NCBI RefSeq assembly: GCF_000688375.1
Contig: NZ_JIAF01000001.1
Coordinates: 372,001 to 436,000 of the forward strand
DNA: 64,000 nt
Direction: 5' to 3'
Origin: Prevotella sp. HUN102
Lineage (GTDB): Bacteria > Bacteroidota > Bacteroidia > Bacteroidales > Bacteroidaceae
Shown here: piece by piece, positions 51,546 to 61,800 of the stretch
Layout of the letters: each line of letters starts with the position of its first letter
How positions within the stretch are numbered: position 1 is the first letter of the stretch
Program-made: the position numbers and the translations under genes
Notes under the pieces: generated by a model
The model's database searches: none
What the model was told of the DNA's origin: nothing
Seen by the model: only the letters and a program-made list of their open reading frames with translations

Positions 51546-52787
51546 TTAGTCTAAAGAAATCACCTTATAGGCACCGGTAGGAGTCTTCACGCTTGGCTGC
51601 ATGGAACCTTTACCCGTTGCCATGTCGTAGCGATAGAAACCTATGCCGCTGTCGGTGTGCTCACCAAAATAGATGGAATCACCCACCTTGATGACGGCAT
51701 TGGCAGCCCAGCCACACGATGCGGGGAGGGGAAGAATGCGTCCGGTCTTCTTGTTCACGTCTATCTCATAAGGTACATAGCATTTGTTGACGATATAGGT
51801 CTTGTCGTCGGGGTCTTTTACGAGTGATGGCTTATAAAGGAACGTGTAGATTTTCCCGTTGCCGCCATAGGCCATTGACATCCCGTAAGAACCGACCTCT
51901 GCTCCCTCGGTGGTTTGCAGACTCATATAAAACTCCTTGTCGAACTCTGTCTCGCCTTTCTTGATACGCAGCAATCCGTCCTTGTATCCCTTGCCGGGCA
52001 TAAACTGGCACATCATCGCCGCACGCGGTCCGGTATGGAAATAGATATTGCCGGCTTCGTCGATGACAGGAGTGGTATGTCCGACCATTCCGAGGCTGGT
52101 CGCACGGTCGTCTTTTATGACTTTATCCACCTTGTCGGTCGCCACGTCGATGACGGCCACTTGCGCAGGTGTAGCAAGGATCTCCTTCATCGACTTTGCC
52201 TGATTGAGCGGCAGGAAGAGTTTGCCGTCGCGCACAATGCCATTGCCTCCGTCTGGGTCCTTGTCCTCTTCCGCATAAGGCGAAAGGTCTATCTCTTTCG
52301 TCACGCTCATCGTGGCCGGGTTGAACACAATCAGTTGCCCACGGCTTGCGCATGTGACGGCATAGGCTTTTGTGTCGCTCGCAAATACGATTTCAACCAC
52401 GTTGGGTGAACCCGGAAAAGAAAGTTTGCCGGCGGGCTGGGCGGAAAGTTTCCCGTTGGCATCCACCTCGTATTTGTAGAGCGTCTGCTCGCCTCCATAG
52501 CCATACATCGAGCCGGACTGGAGATAGACATACTTTCCGCGTTTCTCCATGAACAGATGTCCCGTGGGAAGCGTGACGGCTTTGTTGTAGGTTACAGTCG
52601 TGCCTTCATTGAAATTCTCAAACCCCGTGATGAAGAAACTGTTGTCCGATTGTGCGGACATCAGGAAGTGGTTCTTGGATTGGGGCTGAGGGACAGGCTG
52701 GTCGTTGTTTTCCGAACACGATGAAAATGTTGCTGCAAACAGCATGGTCAGACAGGGCAATGCCCATAGAATTTTGTTTGTTTTCAT
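51546..52787 (-). CDS. DUF4374 lipoprotein
   Basis: 413 aa. The signal peptide ends in a lipobox (FSSC, Cys about residue 24), followed by an Asn/Asp/Gln-rich linker. The rest has repeated beta segments with YG and GG turns, consistent with a beta-propeller. DUF4374 lipoproteins are partners of TonB receptors in Bacteroidales; as I recall, the xenosiderophore-capturing protein XusB belongs here. It is encoded 18 bp after the TonB receptor, so the pair likely captures and imports a metal chelate. Confidence 0.85.
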   Translation of the reverse strand: MKTNKILWALPCLTMLFAATFSSCSENNDQPVPQPQSKNHFLMSAQSDNSFFITGFENFNEGTTVTYNKAVTLPTGHLFMEKRGKYVYLQSGSMYGYGGEQTLYKYEVDANGKLSAQPAGKLSFPGSPNVVEIVFASDTKAYAVTCASRGQLIVFNPATMSVTKEIDLSPYAEEDKDPDGGNGIVRDGKLFLPLNQAKSMKEILATPAQVAVIDVATDKVDKVIKDDRATSLGMVGHTTPVIDEAGNIYFHTGPRAAMMCQFMPGKGYKDGLLRIKKGETEFDKEFYMSLQTTEGAEVGSYGMSMAYGGNGKIYTFLYKPSLVKDPDDKTYIVNKCYVPYEIDVNKKTGRILPLPASCGWAANAVIKVGDSIYFGEHTDSGIGFYRYDMATGKGSMQPSVKTPTGAYKVISLD

Positions 52788-52805
52788 AACTTTTATATTT
52801 TATGG

Positions 52806-55262
52806 TTATCTTTTATTAATAATGTATTTTATCTTCAAGTGGAACGTGCGTCTTTCCATCGGATAACGGAACTCCGCCCAATTCTCACGATTGAGTATGT
52901 TTCGCACCTCAAGACTAAGTTGGCATTGGCTGTTGAAAGAATGATGAAGGGCTACGTCCCAACTGTATCTTGCCGGTATAAGCATAGTGTTGTTGTCGCT
53001 TGCCTCCCAGTTGTAACTAAACTCCTTGGTAAATCCGAAAGAAGAGACAAGTGCTGAGGACGTAGAACGCCCGAGCAAGCCATCCTTGTGCAGACGCAGC
53101 CCGACGTTGCCAAAGAGGTAAGGCATGTTGGGAATACGATAACGATAGTGAAAGTTTTCCCCACCGCCAACGGCATCCTTTCGCCTGTCGCGGGCATCCT
53201 GCCATGTGATGTTTCCTTGCATATCCAGCCAACGGTTCAGTTTGCCGTCTATTTCCATGTCCACGCCCATCACACGGACCTTGCCGATATTGTCATAGGC
53301 CATATTCATGGAACTATACATCAGTTTAATCATGTCCTTTGCACTCATGTAGAACGTATTGAGGCCAAGCCGCACCTGCGGGTAGTGTCCGACATTGATG
53401 AGCCATATCGCACCTGCATTGATATTGAGGCTACGTTCTGGCCGAAGTTTTTCAGACGGGAGCAGCAGCACACCGTCACCAAACAATTCCTCGGCTATGG
53501 GCATTCTGACGGCCGATTGCATGGAAGCTTTCAGCGTCAGGGCATTATTCGGAAGAAGATGCAGTGCCATTGCCTCGCTCCAGCCTATCATGGTACTGTG
53601 GTTGGTTGAGGTTCTGGGTTTGTCTTGCAGCATGATTGATTCGGCAAACGGAAGAACTCTTGAATGGTGGTTGAAGACCTTTATCCCCAATTCGTTTGTG
53701 AACTTGCCATCGTATAGTTTCCATTCATGGGTCAACCCGGACACGATGGTATGGAGCCGGCTCGGGTAGCCGCTGGTTGGCAAGCGGGAGTAACGATCGG
53801 CAAGTTCGTCTTTGGGTATCTTGCGCCCATAGCGGTAATTGGTATTCCATGTAATAAGTTGATGGTTGTCAATCTTGTAAGTCAGGTTGAGCAGCTCACG
53901 GATAGAGGTATGCCTGTCGTGTGAGTCGTTTGGAACGGAGCCAATCTCTCCACGTCCGGAGCCACTTGGAAACTTGTTTCCGATGAAATCGTAGCAATAA
54001 TGGGAGGTGTCTACCTGATTGACAAGGCTGAAACCGATAATCGAGTGGAGTTGTGCCGTTAGCTTTCCATTCAGAAACTTTTTTTCAAGACTTAATGCTA
54101 TATTGGCCGAACGTGTACGCGTAAAGGCATGTTGGATGTTGTTTTGCACGTTCATCAGTCCGCCTTGTATTTCCTTGCGATAATAGTCGGCACTCAATGT
54201 GATGTCAAATTGCTCAAACCATAATTGTCGGCTGCTGATGCCCACACTGAAACCTCCGTGCAAGTAGGCGTCATGGTCGCGATGAATGGTGCGTCCCAAT
54301 TCAAACGGGGAAGAAAAACTATAATTATTCTTCGCATAGTTCATCGTAGCACTGGCATGCAGGGTTGTTGATGTCTTCCCCAGATAATGTTTCAGTTGCA
54401 GGCTGCCGATATAGGTGTTGTAAGATGCCGCCTCTAATGCCGCTTCCAAATGATTCTTTTTGAAGTCCTTCAGAAGGATATTCACGGCACCGCCCAATCC
54501 ATCACCACCCAACCACGCAGGGATTATGCCTTTATATACTTCCACCTCCTCTATCATGTCGATTGGAATACTGCTGAGCTGGAACTCATCGGAGTTTCCC
54601 ATTGGCATGCCATTGACGAATATGCCGATGCGTTTGCCGTCCATGCCTTGTATGATGATACGCGATGCATTTCCCAGCCCTCCTTGTTGCGCCACCTTGA
54701 TACCGGCAGTGTTGTCAAGAATCTCGTTTAAGGTGGCTGTCTTATATTTGAGTGATTTTCCGTCTATGATTGTCACTGCCGAGGGGACTTCACGATGCAT
54801 CTGTGCCTTGCTCTTTCCCAATACTACTACATCAGACAGGAGGTTGTCCAACGGTAGTAATTCCACATCACAGCAGATGCTGTCATTGACGTATGACTTT
54901 TGACCGAAGGTTATGTTGCGGCTTTTATATCCTATGTATTGTACTTTTATCCTCTTGTCGTGTCTCGAAGGAACATTCATCTTAAATGTACCTGTATGGT
55001 CAGAGGTTGTTCCTGTTCCGGAATTGTCCAATATGACCGTGGCACCGTTCAAGGGTTTGTGGGTCTGCGCGTCAGTGATTCGACCATAAATGATTTTTTG
55101 GGCGTAAACATCCTGCCATGCGAATAGGCAAATGAAAACTATAAGAAAGTTTGGTCGTGTGCGCTTACTCTCATTGCTCCACCCAGACTCTCTATGATCA
55201 TGATTATATGACAGTCTATTCAGGCACTTCTTCAAAAGTGAACACCCGTCAACTTTATTCAT
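52806..55262 (-). CDS. TonB-dependent outer-membrane receptor
   Basis: 818 aa from ATG 55262. The frame stays open to 55373, but that part lies over the promoter and a terminator hairpin, so the start after the hairpin is chosen. The signal segment NFLIVFICLFAWQDVYAQ is preceded by an unusually long basic N-region (about 37 residues from 55262), so the true start could be later. Then come a carboxypeptidase-like beta domain (IIYGRITDAQTHKPLNGATV), a TonB plug (IIIQGMDGKRIGIFVNGMPM) and a 22-strand barrel. It is the first gene of the cargo receptor unit. The ligand is unknown; siderophore or cobalamin-like chelates are possible. Confidence 0.88.
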   Translation of the reverse strand: MNKVDGCSLLKKCLNRLSYNHDHRESGWSNESKRTRPNFLIVFICLFAWQDVYAQKIIYGRITDAQTHKPLNGATVILDNSGTGTTSDHTGTFKMNVPSRHDKRIKVQYIGYKSRNITFGQKSYVNDSICCDVELLPLDNLLSDVVVLGKSKAQMHREVPSAVTIIDGKSLKYKTATLNEILDNTAGIKVAQQGGLGNASRIIIQGMDGKRIGIFVNGMPMGNSDEFQLSSIPIDMIEEVEVYKGIIPAWLGGDGLGGAVNILLKDFKKNHLEAALEAASYNTYIGSLQLKHYLGKTSTTLHASATMNYAKNNYSFSSPFELGRTIHRDHDAYLHGGFSVGISSRQLWFEQFDITLSADYYRKEIQGGLMNVQNNIQHAFTRTRSANIALSLEKKFLNGKLTAQLHSIIGFSLVNQVDTSHYCYDFIGNKFPSGSGRGEIGSVPNDSHDRHTSIRELLNLTYKIDNHQLITWNTNYRYGRKIPKDELADRYSRLPTSGYPSRLHTIVSGLTHEWKLYDGKFTNELGIKVFNHHSRVLPFAESIMLQDKPRTSTNHSTMIGWSEAMALHLLPNNALTLKASMQSAVRMPIAEELFGDGVLLLPSEKLRPERSLNINAGAIWLINVGHYPQVRLGLNTFYMSAKDMIKLMYSSMNMAYDNIGKVRVMGVDMEIDGKLNRWLDMQGNITWQDARDRRKDAVGGGENFHYRYRIPNMPYLFGNVGLRLHKDGLLGRSTSSALVSSFGFTKEFSYNWEASDNNTMLIPARYSWDVALHHSFNSQCQLSLEVRNILNRENWAEFRYPMERRTFHLKIKYIINKR

Positions 55263-55300
55263 AAAAAAAGCGCACCGTCTTTTATCTGAACGGTGCGCTT
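55263..55300 (-). terminator. Intrinsic terminator directly abutting the TonB receptor start (attenuator)
   Basis: A perfect 11-bp stem (55268-55278 with 55290-55300) with an 11-nt loop is followed on the minus strand by seven T, and the ATG at 55262 is the next codon. Transcription from the promoter at 55371-55401 must pass it. An in-frame leader ORF (ATG 55352, MIRTHIDIRHGHE) covers the hairpin. Confidence 0.8.
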
Positions 55301-55370
55301 GGCTTAGTGGACTTTCATGCCCATGTCGTATATCTATGTGTGTCCTTATCATAACTTCTTTTTTTCGGTG

Positions 55371-55401
55371 CAAAGATAATAAGGTTTACATAATGGCACA
55401 A
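55371..55401 (-). promoter_or_regulatory. Promoter of the TonB receptor unit
   Basis: On the minus strand TTG (55399-55401), exactly 20 bp, TATCTTTG (55371-55378). The predicted start near 55364 gives a 100-nt leader. Confidence 0.8.
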
Positions 55402-55705
55402 TACCCAAAAATCGGTATTTTATATCCATTTATGCTTGTGATTATATCGCAAACGTATGCAAGAAAAAGTATGCCTATCCTTATTTTTTCTCTTCCTCTC
55501 TGTGACAGTACACTAACGCACAGTATATGCATGATAAAATTCAATACCGTATATTAGCGTAAGAAAGAATTTCTCCGTAAATTCAGCATTGTATGTCGCT
55601 AAGAATCTTCTCTTGATGTTCATTGAAAAGCATCTTATCGGATGCAATATAATGACATAAGATGACAGATGTCGTACAGTCAGGAAAATCTGTTGTCATA
55701 TCCTA
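55402..55705. other. Gene-free A/T-rich spacer between cargo and traE
   Basis: No credible coding frame. The left part is the upstream region of the divergent TonB receptor; no insertion-sequence end is recognisable. Confidence 0.4.
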
Positions 55706-55713
55706 TACTTTTG
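55706..55713 (+). promoter_or_regulatory. -7 box upstream of traE
   Basis: TACTTTTG matches TAnnTTTG, about 43 bp before traE. No spaced TTG. It could give the orphaned tra genes their own start. Confidence 0.35.
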
Positions 55714-55755
55714 TGGTCGGAAACATTTTTGTCTAATTATTTTATATTTCGACCT

Positions 55756-56052
55756 ATGAAAAGAAAAGTCTTTTTTGCAGCCTTAACGCTGCTTGTATCA
55801 ATGACAGCCATTGCTCAAGGCAACGGTATCTCGGGTATCAACCAAGCGACAAGCATGGTGACGAGTTATTTCGACCCTGCCACGAAACTCATCTACGCCA
55901 TCGGTGCGGTCGTGGGACTTATCGGAGGGGTAAAGGTCTACTCAAAGTTCTCGTCCGGCGATCCGGACACCTCGAAGACCGCCGCAAGCTGGTTCGGGGC
56001 GTGTATCTTCCTCATTGTCGCAGCCACCATTCTGAGAAGTTTCTTCCTCTAA
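55756..56052 (+). CDS. traE: TraE, DUF4134 family
   Basis: 98 aa from ATG 55756 (MKRKVFFAALTLLVSMTAIA is a signal peptide). Two further hydrophobic helices follow (LIYAIGAVVGLIGGVKVY, ACIFLIVAATILRSFFL). It is a small type IV secretion pilin-like or VirB2-type subunit in CTnDOT-like ICEs. In intact elements it follows traD directly. A longer frame to 55669 has no support. Confidence 0.88.
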   Translation: MKRKVFFAALTLLVSMTAIAQGNGISGINQATSMVTSYFDPATKLIYAIGAVVGLIGGVKVYSKFSSGDPDTSKTAASWFGACIFLIVAATILRSFFL

Positions 56053-56056
56053 GTCT

Positions 56057-56196
56057 ATGGAGACCTATCCCATCAATAAGGGAATCGGTCGCTCGGTAGA
56101 GTTTCAGGGACTCAAAAGCCAGTATCTGTTCATTTTCGCCGGAGGGCTGCTCGCCCTTTTCGTGCTGTTTGTCATCCTCTATATGGCGGGATATAT
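56057..56196 (+). pseudogene. traF: TraF (DUF4133), truncated after about 46 codons
   Basis: METYPINKGIGRSVEFQGLK and the first membrane helix, ending at LYMAGY, match DUF4133 proteins of about 100-110 aa. After YMAGY (near 56196) the reading changes to unrelated A/T-rich sequence and stops at 56267-56269. The junction lies next to the end of the minus-strand nuclease/helicase gene, so an insertion or deletion cut the gene. In working elements traG (a VirB4-type ATPase) would follow. Confidence 0.85.
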
Positions 56197-56203
56197 CAAG
56201 TAT

Positions 56204-57700
56204 TTATTTTCTCAATATCTCAAGGCATCTTTTCAGCATAGTTTCGTTACCGAGAATTATGACATATAATTTTTGTCTTGCTCTTGTCAAAATCTGATAC
56301 AGCATCTGCCGTTGTGAATAGTAGTCGTTACCTGCCGTTAGTTTTCCGTTTCCATCGTACCTGAAAGTTTCGTCCATTACTGCTACAACTTTATCAAATT
56401 CCTGACCTATCACAGCATGTGCACTTTCTTCATTGGCTATTCCATACCCTTCATATTTAAATATGGAAACTGTTCCGGGAGTATATTTAGGTACTTTCCA
56501 ACCTTTTTCTTGTAGGTATTTTGACAATGCTATAACATCTTTCTTGGTCGAACAATAATGCAAATTTATGTTTGAATTATCAGAATGGGTTATTTTCTCA
56601 TGACAATCAAATAAAGGCTTAATAAAAGAAGCGATTTCTTTATTGGTTCTTATCTTGTCTGTCAGTTTGTAAATTGGTTGAGTCAAAATCGCCAAAATTT
56701 GTCCAGACATATTCCGCGCCCTCTCGTTATTATGTAAATATTGCTTTTCGTCAAACGAAAAGATACACTTCATTTTCTTTTTTTCCGCATTAACTTTTAT
56801 ATCGTTAAATTGCGATTGGTATATTCTTTGTGCTTCATCTACTATTATCACTTCAAATTCTGCCAAGTTTTTATATCCAATATTTTTTGCCATACAAATA
56901 TCCCAACCATATTCGCTTTGCAAAACATATTGCCCTTCATTCAATTGTGCACAATGAACAATGAGAACCTTTTTATCTTTACTCATCAACTCCTTAGCTA
57001 TGTCGTATGTCAGCAATGTTTTTCCCGTTCCTGCTGCTCCTGTAAGTGCCATAAACTCTGCCTTAGTACTTTCGACAGCATTCAAAATCTTGCATTTGAT
57101 TTCCTCCTGATGCTCTGTTAGGAAGTATTCCTCTTCCATAAATTGCTGTGTAGAATTGAATGGAGATATCAGATAGTTGCCAGGATTGAAAAGTCTGTCA
57201 ATATCCTCTGTTACAGTGTTGTCTTTCGACAATTCCTTATATAAAATGTCAAAACTTATGGAAACAATATTATCCTCATCGTTCAGCATATAGAGTGTGT
57301 TAGACTCTTGGATGTATGTAAACAATGATACTTCCTTATTTAAGAATTTCAGATAATATGAATTTCTTTTGAGTTGTTTCAATATTTTTTCCTCGCCTGC
57401 CTTGGATTTTAATTCGATATTGACAATATTGTCATCGTTTATTCGCAGTAAATCAAATTCTTTTCCAATTTGTGGAATCTTATAGCCCACAAAGAAATTA
57501 TCCAATAAAGGTGTAAGGTTATCCACTGTTTTAAATTGGTTTATGAAAGATTTCATACACTCCAATTCGCCTTCTTTCAGTCCTCCGTTTTTACCTTTCT
57601 CTGCCAATTCTATTCCGTAAAAACTTAGAAATGCGATTAGAGTGTCTTTGGATAGTTGCTCATACGCATCTGTTAAAGTATTCAGATTTATTGCTTTCAT
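56204..57700 (-). CDS. Nuclease-like/DUF2075 helicase fusion (possible defence gene)
   Basis: 498 aa. The N-terminal domain (about 1-130) has a candidate PD-(D/E)xK core: Asp83 in KEFDLL and ELK (96-98) in NIELKSK. The C-terminal domain is a superfamily-1/DUF2075 ATPase with Walker A GAAGTGKT (221-228), Walker B VIIVDEAQR (Asp288-Glu289), and the end motif YQILTRARQKLYVII. Such nuclease-helicase fusions are found in mobile islands and some are anti-phage; here that is inference. The gene is A/T-richer than the ICE and its stop lies at the point where traF breaks off, so it came in separately. Confidence 0.82.
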   Translation of the reverse strand: MKAINLNTLTDAYEQLSKDTLIAFLSFYGIELAEKGKNGGLKEGELECMKSFINQFKTVDNLTPLLDNFFVGYKIPQIGKEFDLLRINDDNIVNIELKSKAGEEKILKQLKRNSYYLKFLNKEVSLFTYIQESNTLYMLNDEDNIVSISFDILYKELSKDNTVTEDIDRLFNPGNYLISPFNSTQQFMEEEYFLTEHQEEIKCKILNAVESTKAEFMALTGAAGTGKTLLTYDIAKELMSKDKKVLIVHCAQLNEGQYVLQSEYGWDICMAKNIGYKNLAEFEVIIVDEAQRIYQSQFNDIKVNAEKKKMKCIFSFDEKQYLHNNERARNMSGQILAILTQPIYKLTDKIRTNKEIASFIKPLFDCHEKITHSDNSNINLHYCSTKKDVIALSKYLQEKGWKVPKYTPGTVSIFKYEGYGIANEESAHAVIGQEFDKVVAVMDETFRYDGNGKLTAGNDYYSQRQMLYQILTRARQKLYVIILGNETMLKRCLEILRK

Positions 57701-57854
57701 TTATTTAGTATATTAATTCTGTGTTGTATGTACAAAAACAGTGCCAAAGAGTTATCCAAATATCTAACCTATATAAAATAAGCAAGCATTACATGATAAT
57801 AATTACCGTTTTTTGTTTTCTCCGTTCTAAAACGGAATAGAGATAAATCAAAAC
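57701..57854. other. Promoter-side spacer of the nuclease/helicase gene
   Basis: A/T-rich, with a TCCGTT-CTAA-AACGGA hairpin near 57821-57836. No clear full promoter. It ends where the second cassette begins. Confidence 0.4.
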
Positions 57855-57855
57855 A

Positions 57856-57889
57856 GGCGCAAGCCCTGTTTCCCAACAAGCCTTGCGCC
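57856..57889 (-). terminator. Terminator of BspA cassette 2
   Basis: Same hairpin as at 18599-18632. On this side the downstream bases differ (no extended T run), so efficiency may differ. Confidence 0.5.
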
Positions 57890-57922
57890 ATATAAATTAA
57901 AGAGTTATAAAATTCAAATGAT

Positions 57923-58402
57923 TTATGGGTTGAGATCTTCTCCACCCTCCGTTGATGATTCGGAATCCTCCGAAGTGACCTTGCCTTTCCATTCCTCCCA
58001 TTCGATGTCCACGTCGGTCAGGCCACGCACGGCACGGCGACCGCCACCTGTGGCTCTTGTGCCACCGCCACGGAATCGGGTTTCGGGAATGAAGCGCACG
58101 CGCACCCCATTGATGAGCGCAGCGGTTACTTCCTTTTCTGTTGCCACACCGTTCTTGTTCGTCGCCGCCGTGAAGTAGAAAGAGCCGATACCATCTAATT
58201 TTACCGAGCGGCCCTGCGCCATATAGTCGCCCATTACTCCGCCCAATGCTGTGAGCACGGCACGCACATCGGCGGGGCTTACCGTCGATTCGGCTGCCAC
58301 GCGCTTGGAAATTTGCTCCGTCGTGATGGCAGAGCCTACGAGAATGGATTTGGGATACCACTTGCCGTTCACTTTCATCTGTACTTTCTTGTAGAATGCC
58401 AT
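57923..58402 (-). CDS. HU-related DNA-binding protein, cassette 2
   Basis: 159 aa, identical to the protein encoded at 18666-19145 (HU-like core, Arg/Gly-rich segment, acidic tail). It is the last gene of the second cassette. Two identical copies mean either recent duplication, ongoing gene conversion or an assembly artefact. Confidence 0.88.
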   Translation of the reverse strand: MAFYKKVQMKVNGKWYPKSILVGSAITTEQISKRVAAESTVSPADVRAVLTALGGVMGDYMAQGRSVKLDGIGSFYFTAATNKNGVATEKEVTAALINGVRVRFIPETRFRGGGTRATGGGRRAVRGLTDVDIEWEEWKGKVTSEDSESSTEGGEDLNP

Positions 58403-58630
58403 AGGTTTGATTGTTTTGTGCCAAAAGCGGCTGAAATGTTAACAACGACTAAAGTATAAGTAGTGGGGCACTGAAGTATAAGTAGTGCCCTACTGAAGTA
58501 GGACTTGTCGCCATCTCTATCTACACCACTCATCGGCTGGTTAATAATTGTTGCTCAAAAGAGCCGTATTGCCGGAAGCATAAATGCCATGCCCCACCAT
58601 CAGTGAGGCAGAGCATGGCATCACGCTGTA

Positions 58631-58837
58631 TTAGTCTTCCCAAGCATTGAAGCCCGGTTTTGCCCAGTCGTCCTCCTCGTCGAAGAAACCCTGCTTTGCG
58701 CCAATGTCGTCTTCCTGTCCGGCACCTATGCCGTGGTTGGGATCGTTGTCCACACCGATGCTCCAAGTTTCCATCAGGGAGTTTACTTCCAGTTTGACAA
58801 CCTCCGTGAGAGGTTCCGTATATGTTTTTTTCTTCAT
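58631..58837 (-). CDS. Short acidic peptide, cassette 2
   Basis: 68 aa, identical to 19374-19580. It starts 19 bp after the second bspA stop and is followed by the same hairpin (58585-58620). Function unknown; the position is the same in both cassettes. Confidence 0.65.
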   Translation of the reverse strand: MKKKTYTEPLTEVVKLEVNSLMETWSIGVDNDPNHGIGAGQEDDIGAKQGFFDEEDDWAKPGFNAWED

Positions 58838-58856
58838 TTTGCTTTCTTTCCTATTA

Positions 58857-61800
58857 TTATTTGATGATTACTTTCTTTCCGTTGTGGATATAAACACCTT
58901 TTGTGGGCTTTACCTGCACGCCGCTGAGATTGTAGTAAGGCGCGTTGTCGCTGTCCTTGCCTGTTTCGATGATGCCGTCGATGCCCGTAACGGTGCTGTC
59001 GTCGTCGAACACGATGCAGAAGCCTTTGGCAGGAGCCGACGCGCTGTTTGCCATTCGGAAATATGCCTTGAAGTATGGGAACGTGGCGCCGTTCTTGAGT
59101 TGCACGAATTTGCCCCGACTCTTGCTGAAAGCATAGTATTGATAGCCGGTCTCATTGGTGATTGGCGTATCTTCCACAGCACCTATCATACGGTTGTTGT
59201 CTGTCTCGCTATAGCCAAGTGCAGTCAATGCCGACTTATCGTGGGCTTGCGCTTCATCCATTTCGCAATAGGAATTCACCGTAACGGCTTCCTTGCTGCG
59301 TATGAGCGCACCAACAAAGGCTGGCACATAGTAGTTGTCCACGCTGTATGCCTTTACGAACGGATTGCTTGTGTCGTAGGCGTGGGTGTAGTCCTTCGGC
59401 ACATAAGGCTTGATGTCGTTGCTGCCTTGTCCGGAAGGATATTTCACGTCGAACGGGAAGCACACCGTGCCGCCGTAGCTGTTGGTGGTCTGCGGTATCT
59501 TGTGGGTGATATTGAGCGTGTGCTTCTCTGTGCCTCCTATGGTCTTGGCTACTTCCCATTTATCCTTATATGCCTGCACTTTGCTTTGTTTCACATAAAT
59601 ATTTTGGTTTTCCTTGAACGGATAACTGTCAGGCTGTTCGAAATCAACAGACCCGAGTGAGCCCGGCGTGTCGCCTACGAAATAAACGTCCTTGATGCTG
59701 TTGCCCTTGAAGGAATTCATACCGACATAACTCATATCTGCCAGCGAGACGATGGCTTCCGCCTTGTTGGTCTTTTCGTATGCGAAATCGAGAATGCTGC
59801 TGACTGTGTAATCCTTCTCCTGCCAAGTCTTGCCACGCGTGTCGGTATAGTTCGGCTCTTTGGCTGTCTTTTCTATGATAACCGATGTGCGCTCATTATA
59901 GAAACTGATGACACCCACGTCGCTCACGGAAGTGGGGAAGAACTCTGTGCCGCGGTCGTAGCCCACTTCTGTTACAAATGAAGGATGCACCTCCTTGAAT
60001 CTGCTGTTATAAGTATTCACAGTCGCGTCGTTGTCACTGCTCTCATACCATTTCTTGCGTACATAAATGGTGACGTCCTTAAGATTGCCGGATTGGTACA
60101 TGATGTCGGCTTTCAATTCTGGCACACTCTCCTCTCCCATGAAACTGAGCGATTTCAGGTTGTTGCAAAGAGCAATGGCGTGCGTGCCTATTTCCGTCAC
60201 CGTCTTGGGGAATGTGATATTGGTAACTTTGTTGCTGCCATAGAAACAGTAGGCTGCGACTTTCTTGAAGTAAGGCACGAGCGTGTATTTTGAGTCGGCT
60301 TTTCCGGCAGGGAACACTTGCAGTTCTTCTTTGTTGATGTCGCAGAGCATACCGTCAAGCGTACTGTATTTTGTGTTGCCTGATGCGACGATGAATTTCA
60401 GGAGACTCTCGCAGAAATTGAACGCTCCTTGCTTTACTTCCAAGAGATTCTTGGGCAACTCTATCTCCGTGAGTTTCGTACAATGGTCGAAAGCCAGTTC
60501 TTCAATCAACTTTATGCTTTCGGGAAGTTTGATATGTGTGATTCCGCAGTCGGCAAATGCTCCTTTGCCGATGCTTGTAAGAACCGACGGTTCCTCGAAC
60601 AATACGGTTTCCAGAGCTTGCGCTCCCTTGAAAGCACCGGAGGCGATGCGTTCTACGTTTTTGGGTACGGTGAACGTTTTCAGACTTGCACAATTGCTGA
60701 ATACGGAACTTTGTATCGTTTTCAGGTTGTTTGCCCCGTCAAAAACCACCTTCGTAAGTTTTTCTGCATTCGAGAAAAGAAAAGGAGGCAGGGATTCCAA
60801 CAGACTCCCATTGGCAATATGCACCTCCGTGAGTGTTTTTATGTCGGCGAAACATGCATCCCCAAGTTTCTTTACCGTTGCAGGTATGGTTAATGTTTCC
60901 AACTTGGTGTTTTGGAAAGCATTTGCCCCGATTTCCTCAAGTTGCGAGGGAGTTGTGAAATTGACCTTTTTCAAAACCTTGGCAGTCTTGAAGGCAGCCT
61001 GACCAATGGTCTTCACGGTCTTTGCAATCGTGATTTCCTCCAATTTCTGAACATCTGCGAAAGCAGACTCTTCAATCTTTTCCGTACCTTCAGGCACTGT
61101 ATAGACACCCTCTTTCCCCGATGGATAAATCAAAAGAACTTTATCATCCTCTGTGAAAATGACACCATCTTTTGATTTGTAATGAGAATTTTCTTCTGCT
61201 ACATCAAAAGCCTTGATTTTAGGGCAGTTGGTAAATGCACCCTTGCCAATCTTCGTTACGTCTTTGCCAATCTTCACGCTCTCCAAAGCACTGCATGAGT
61301 TAAAAGCCGAATTGCCGATTTCCTGTGTCTCGTTCAAATCAAGTTGCTTCATATAGCAGTTGATTGCCGCATTCTGCGCCACAGTTTTAACGCCGTTAGG
61401 AATGGTAAGTTTCTCATCAGGAGTTTGCAGTTGGTCGTACTTGAAAGGAACGTGTACGAGTGTTTTGCCATCATGGCTGCACAAAAGACCGTTGATATCC
61501 TTGTATTTTACATTGCCTGGCACTACTGTAAAATGAGTACCGCTACTGTTGAACGAGGGGTACTCGGCATTCTCCGAAATCTTGCTGACGGAAGTCGGAA
61601 TGGTAATCTTTTTCATTTCCCTGCAATTGGAGAATGCCGACGGCATGATCTCTTCCACTCCACTGGGAACGGTGTAGTCGCCGGTCTTGCCTGCAGGAAC
61701 ATAGACAAGCTGCCTGCCATCTTTTGACAGCAGTGCTCCCTCATAGGTTTTATATTTGTTATTTCCCGATTTCACCACAAACTCCGTAAGTTTCTGACAG

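Larger units (their letters stand above)
57855..60063 (-). repeat. 2,209-bp direct repeat, copy 2
   Basis: Counterpart of 18598-20806, identical by eye, same orientation. It ends inside the second bspA gene; beyond it, similarity to copy 1 falls off. Confidence 0.92.

Noticed and set aside
55263..55373. N-terminal extension of the TonB receptor to 55373
   Set aside because: The extension overlaps the -7 box and a terminator hairpin, so the start after the hairpin is preferred; the extension may instead be a leader ORF.
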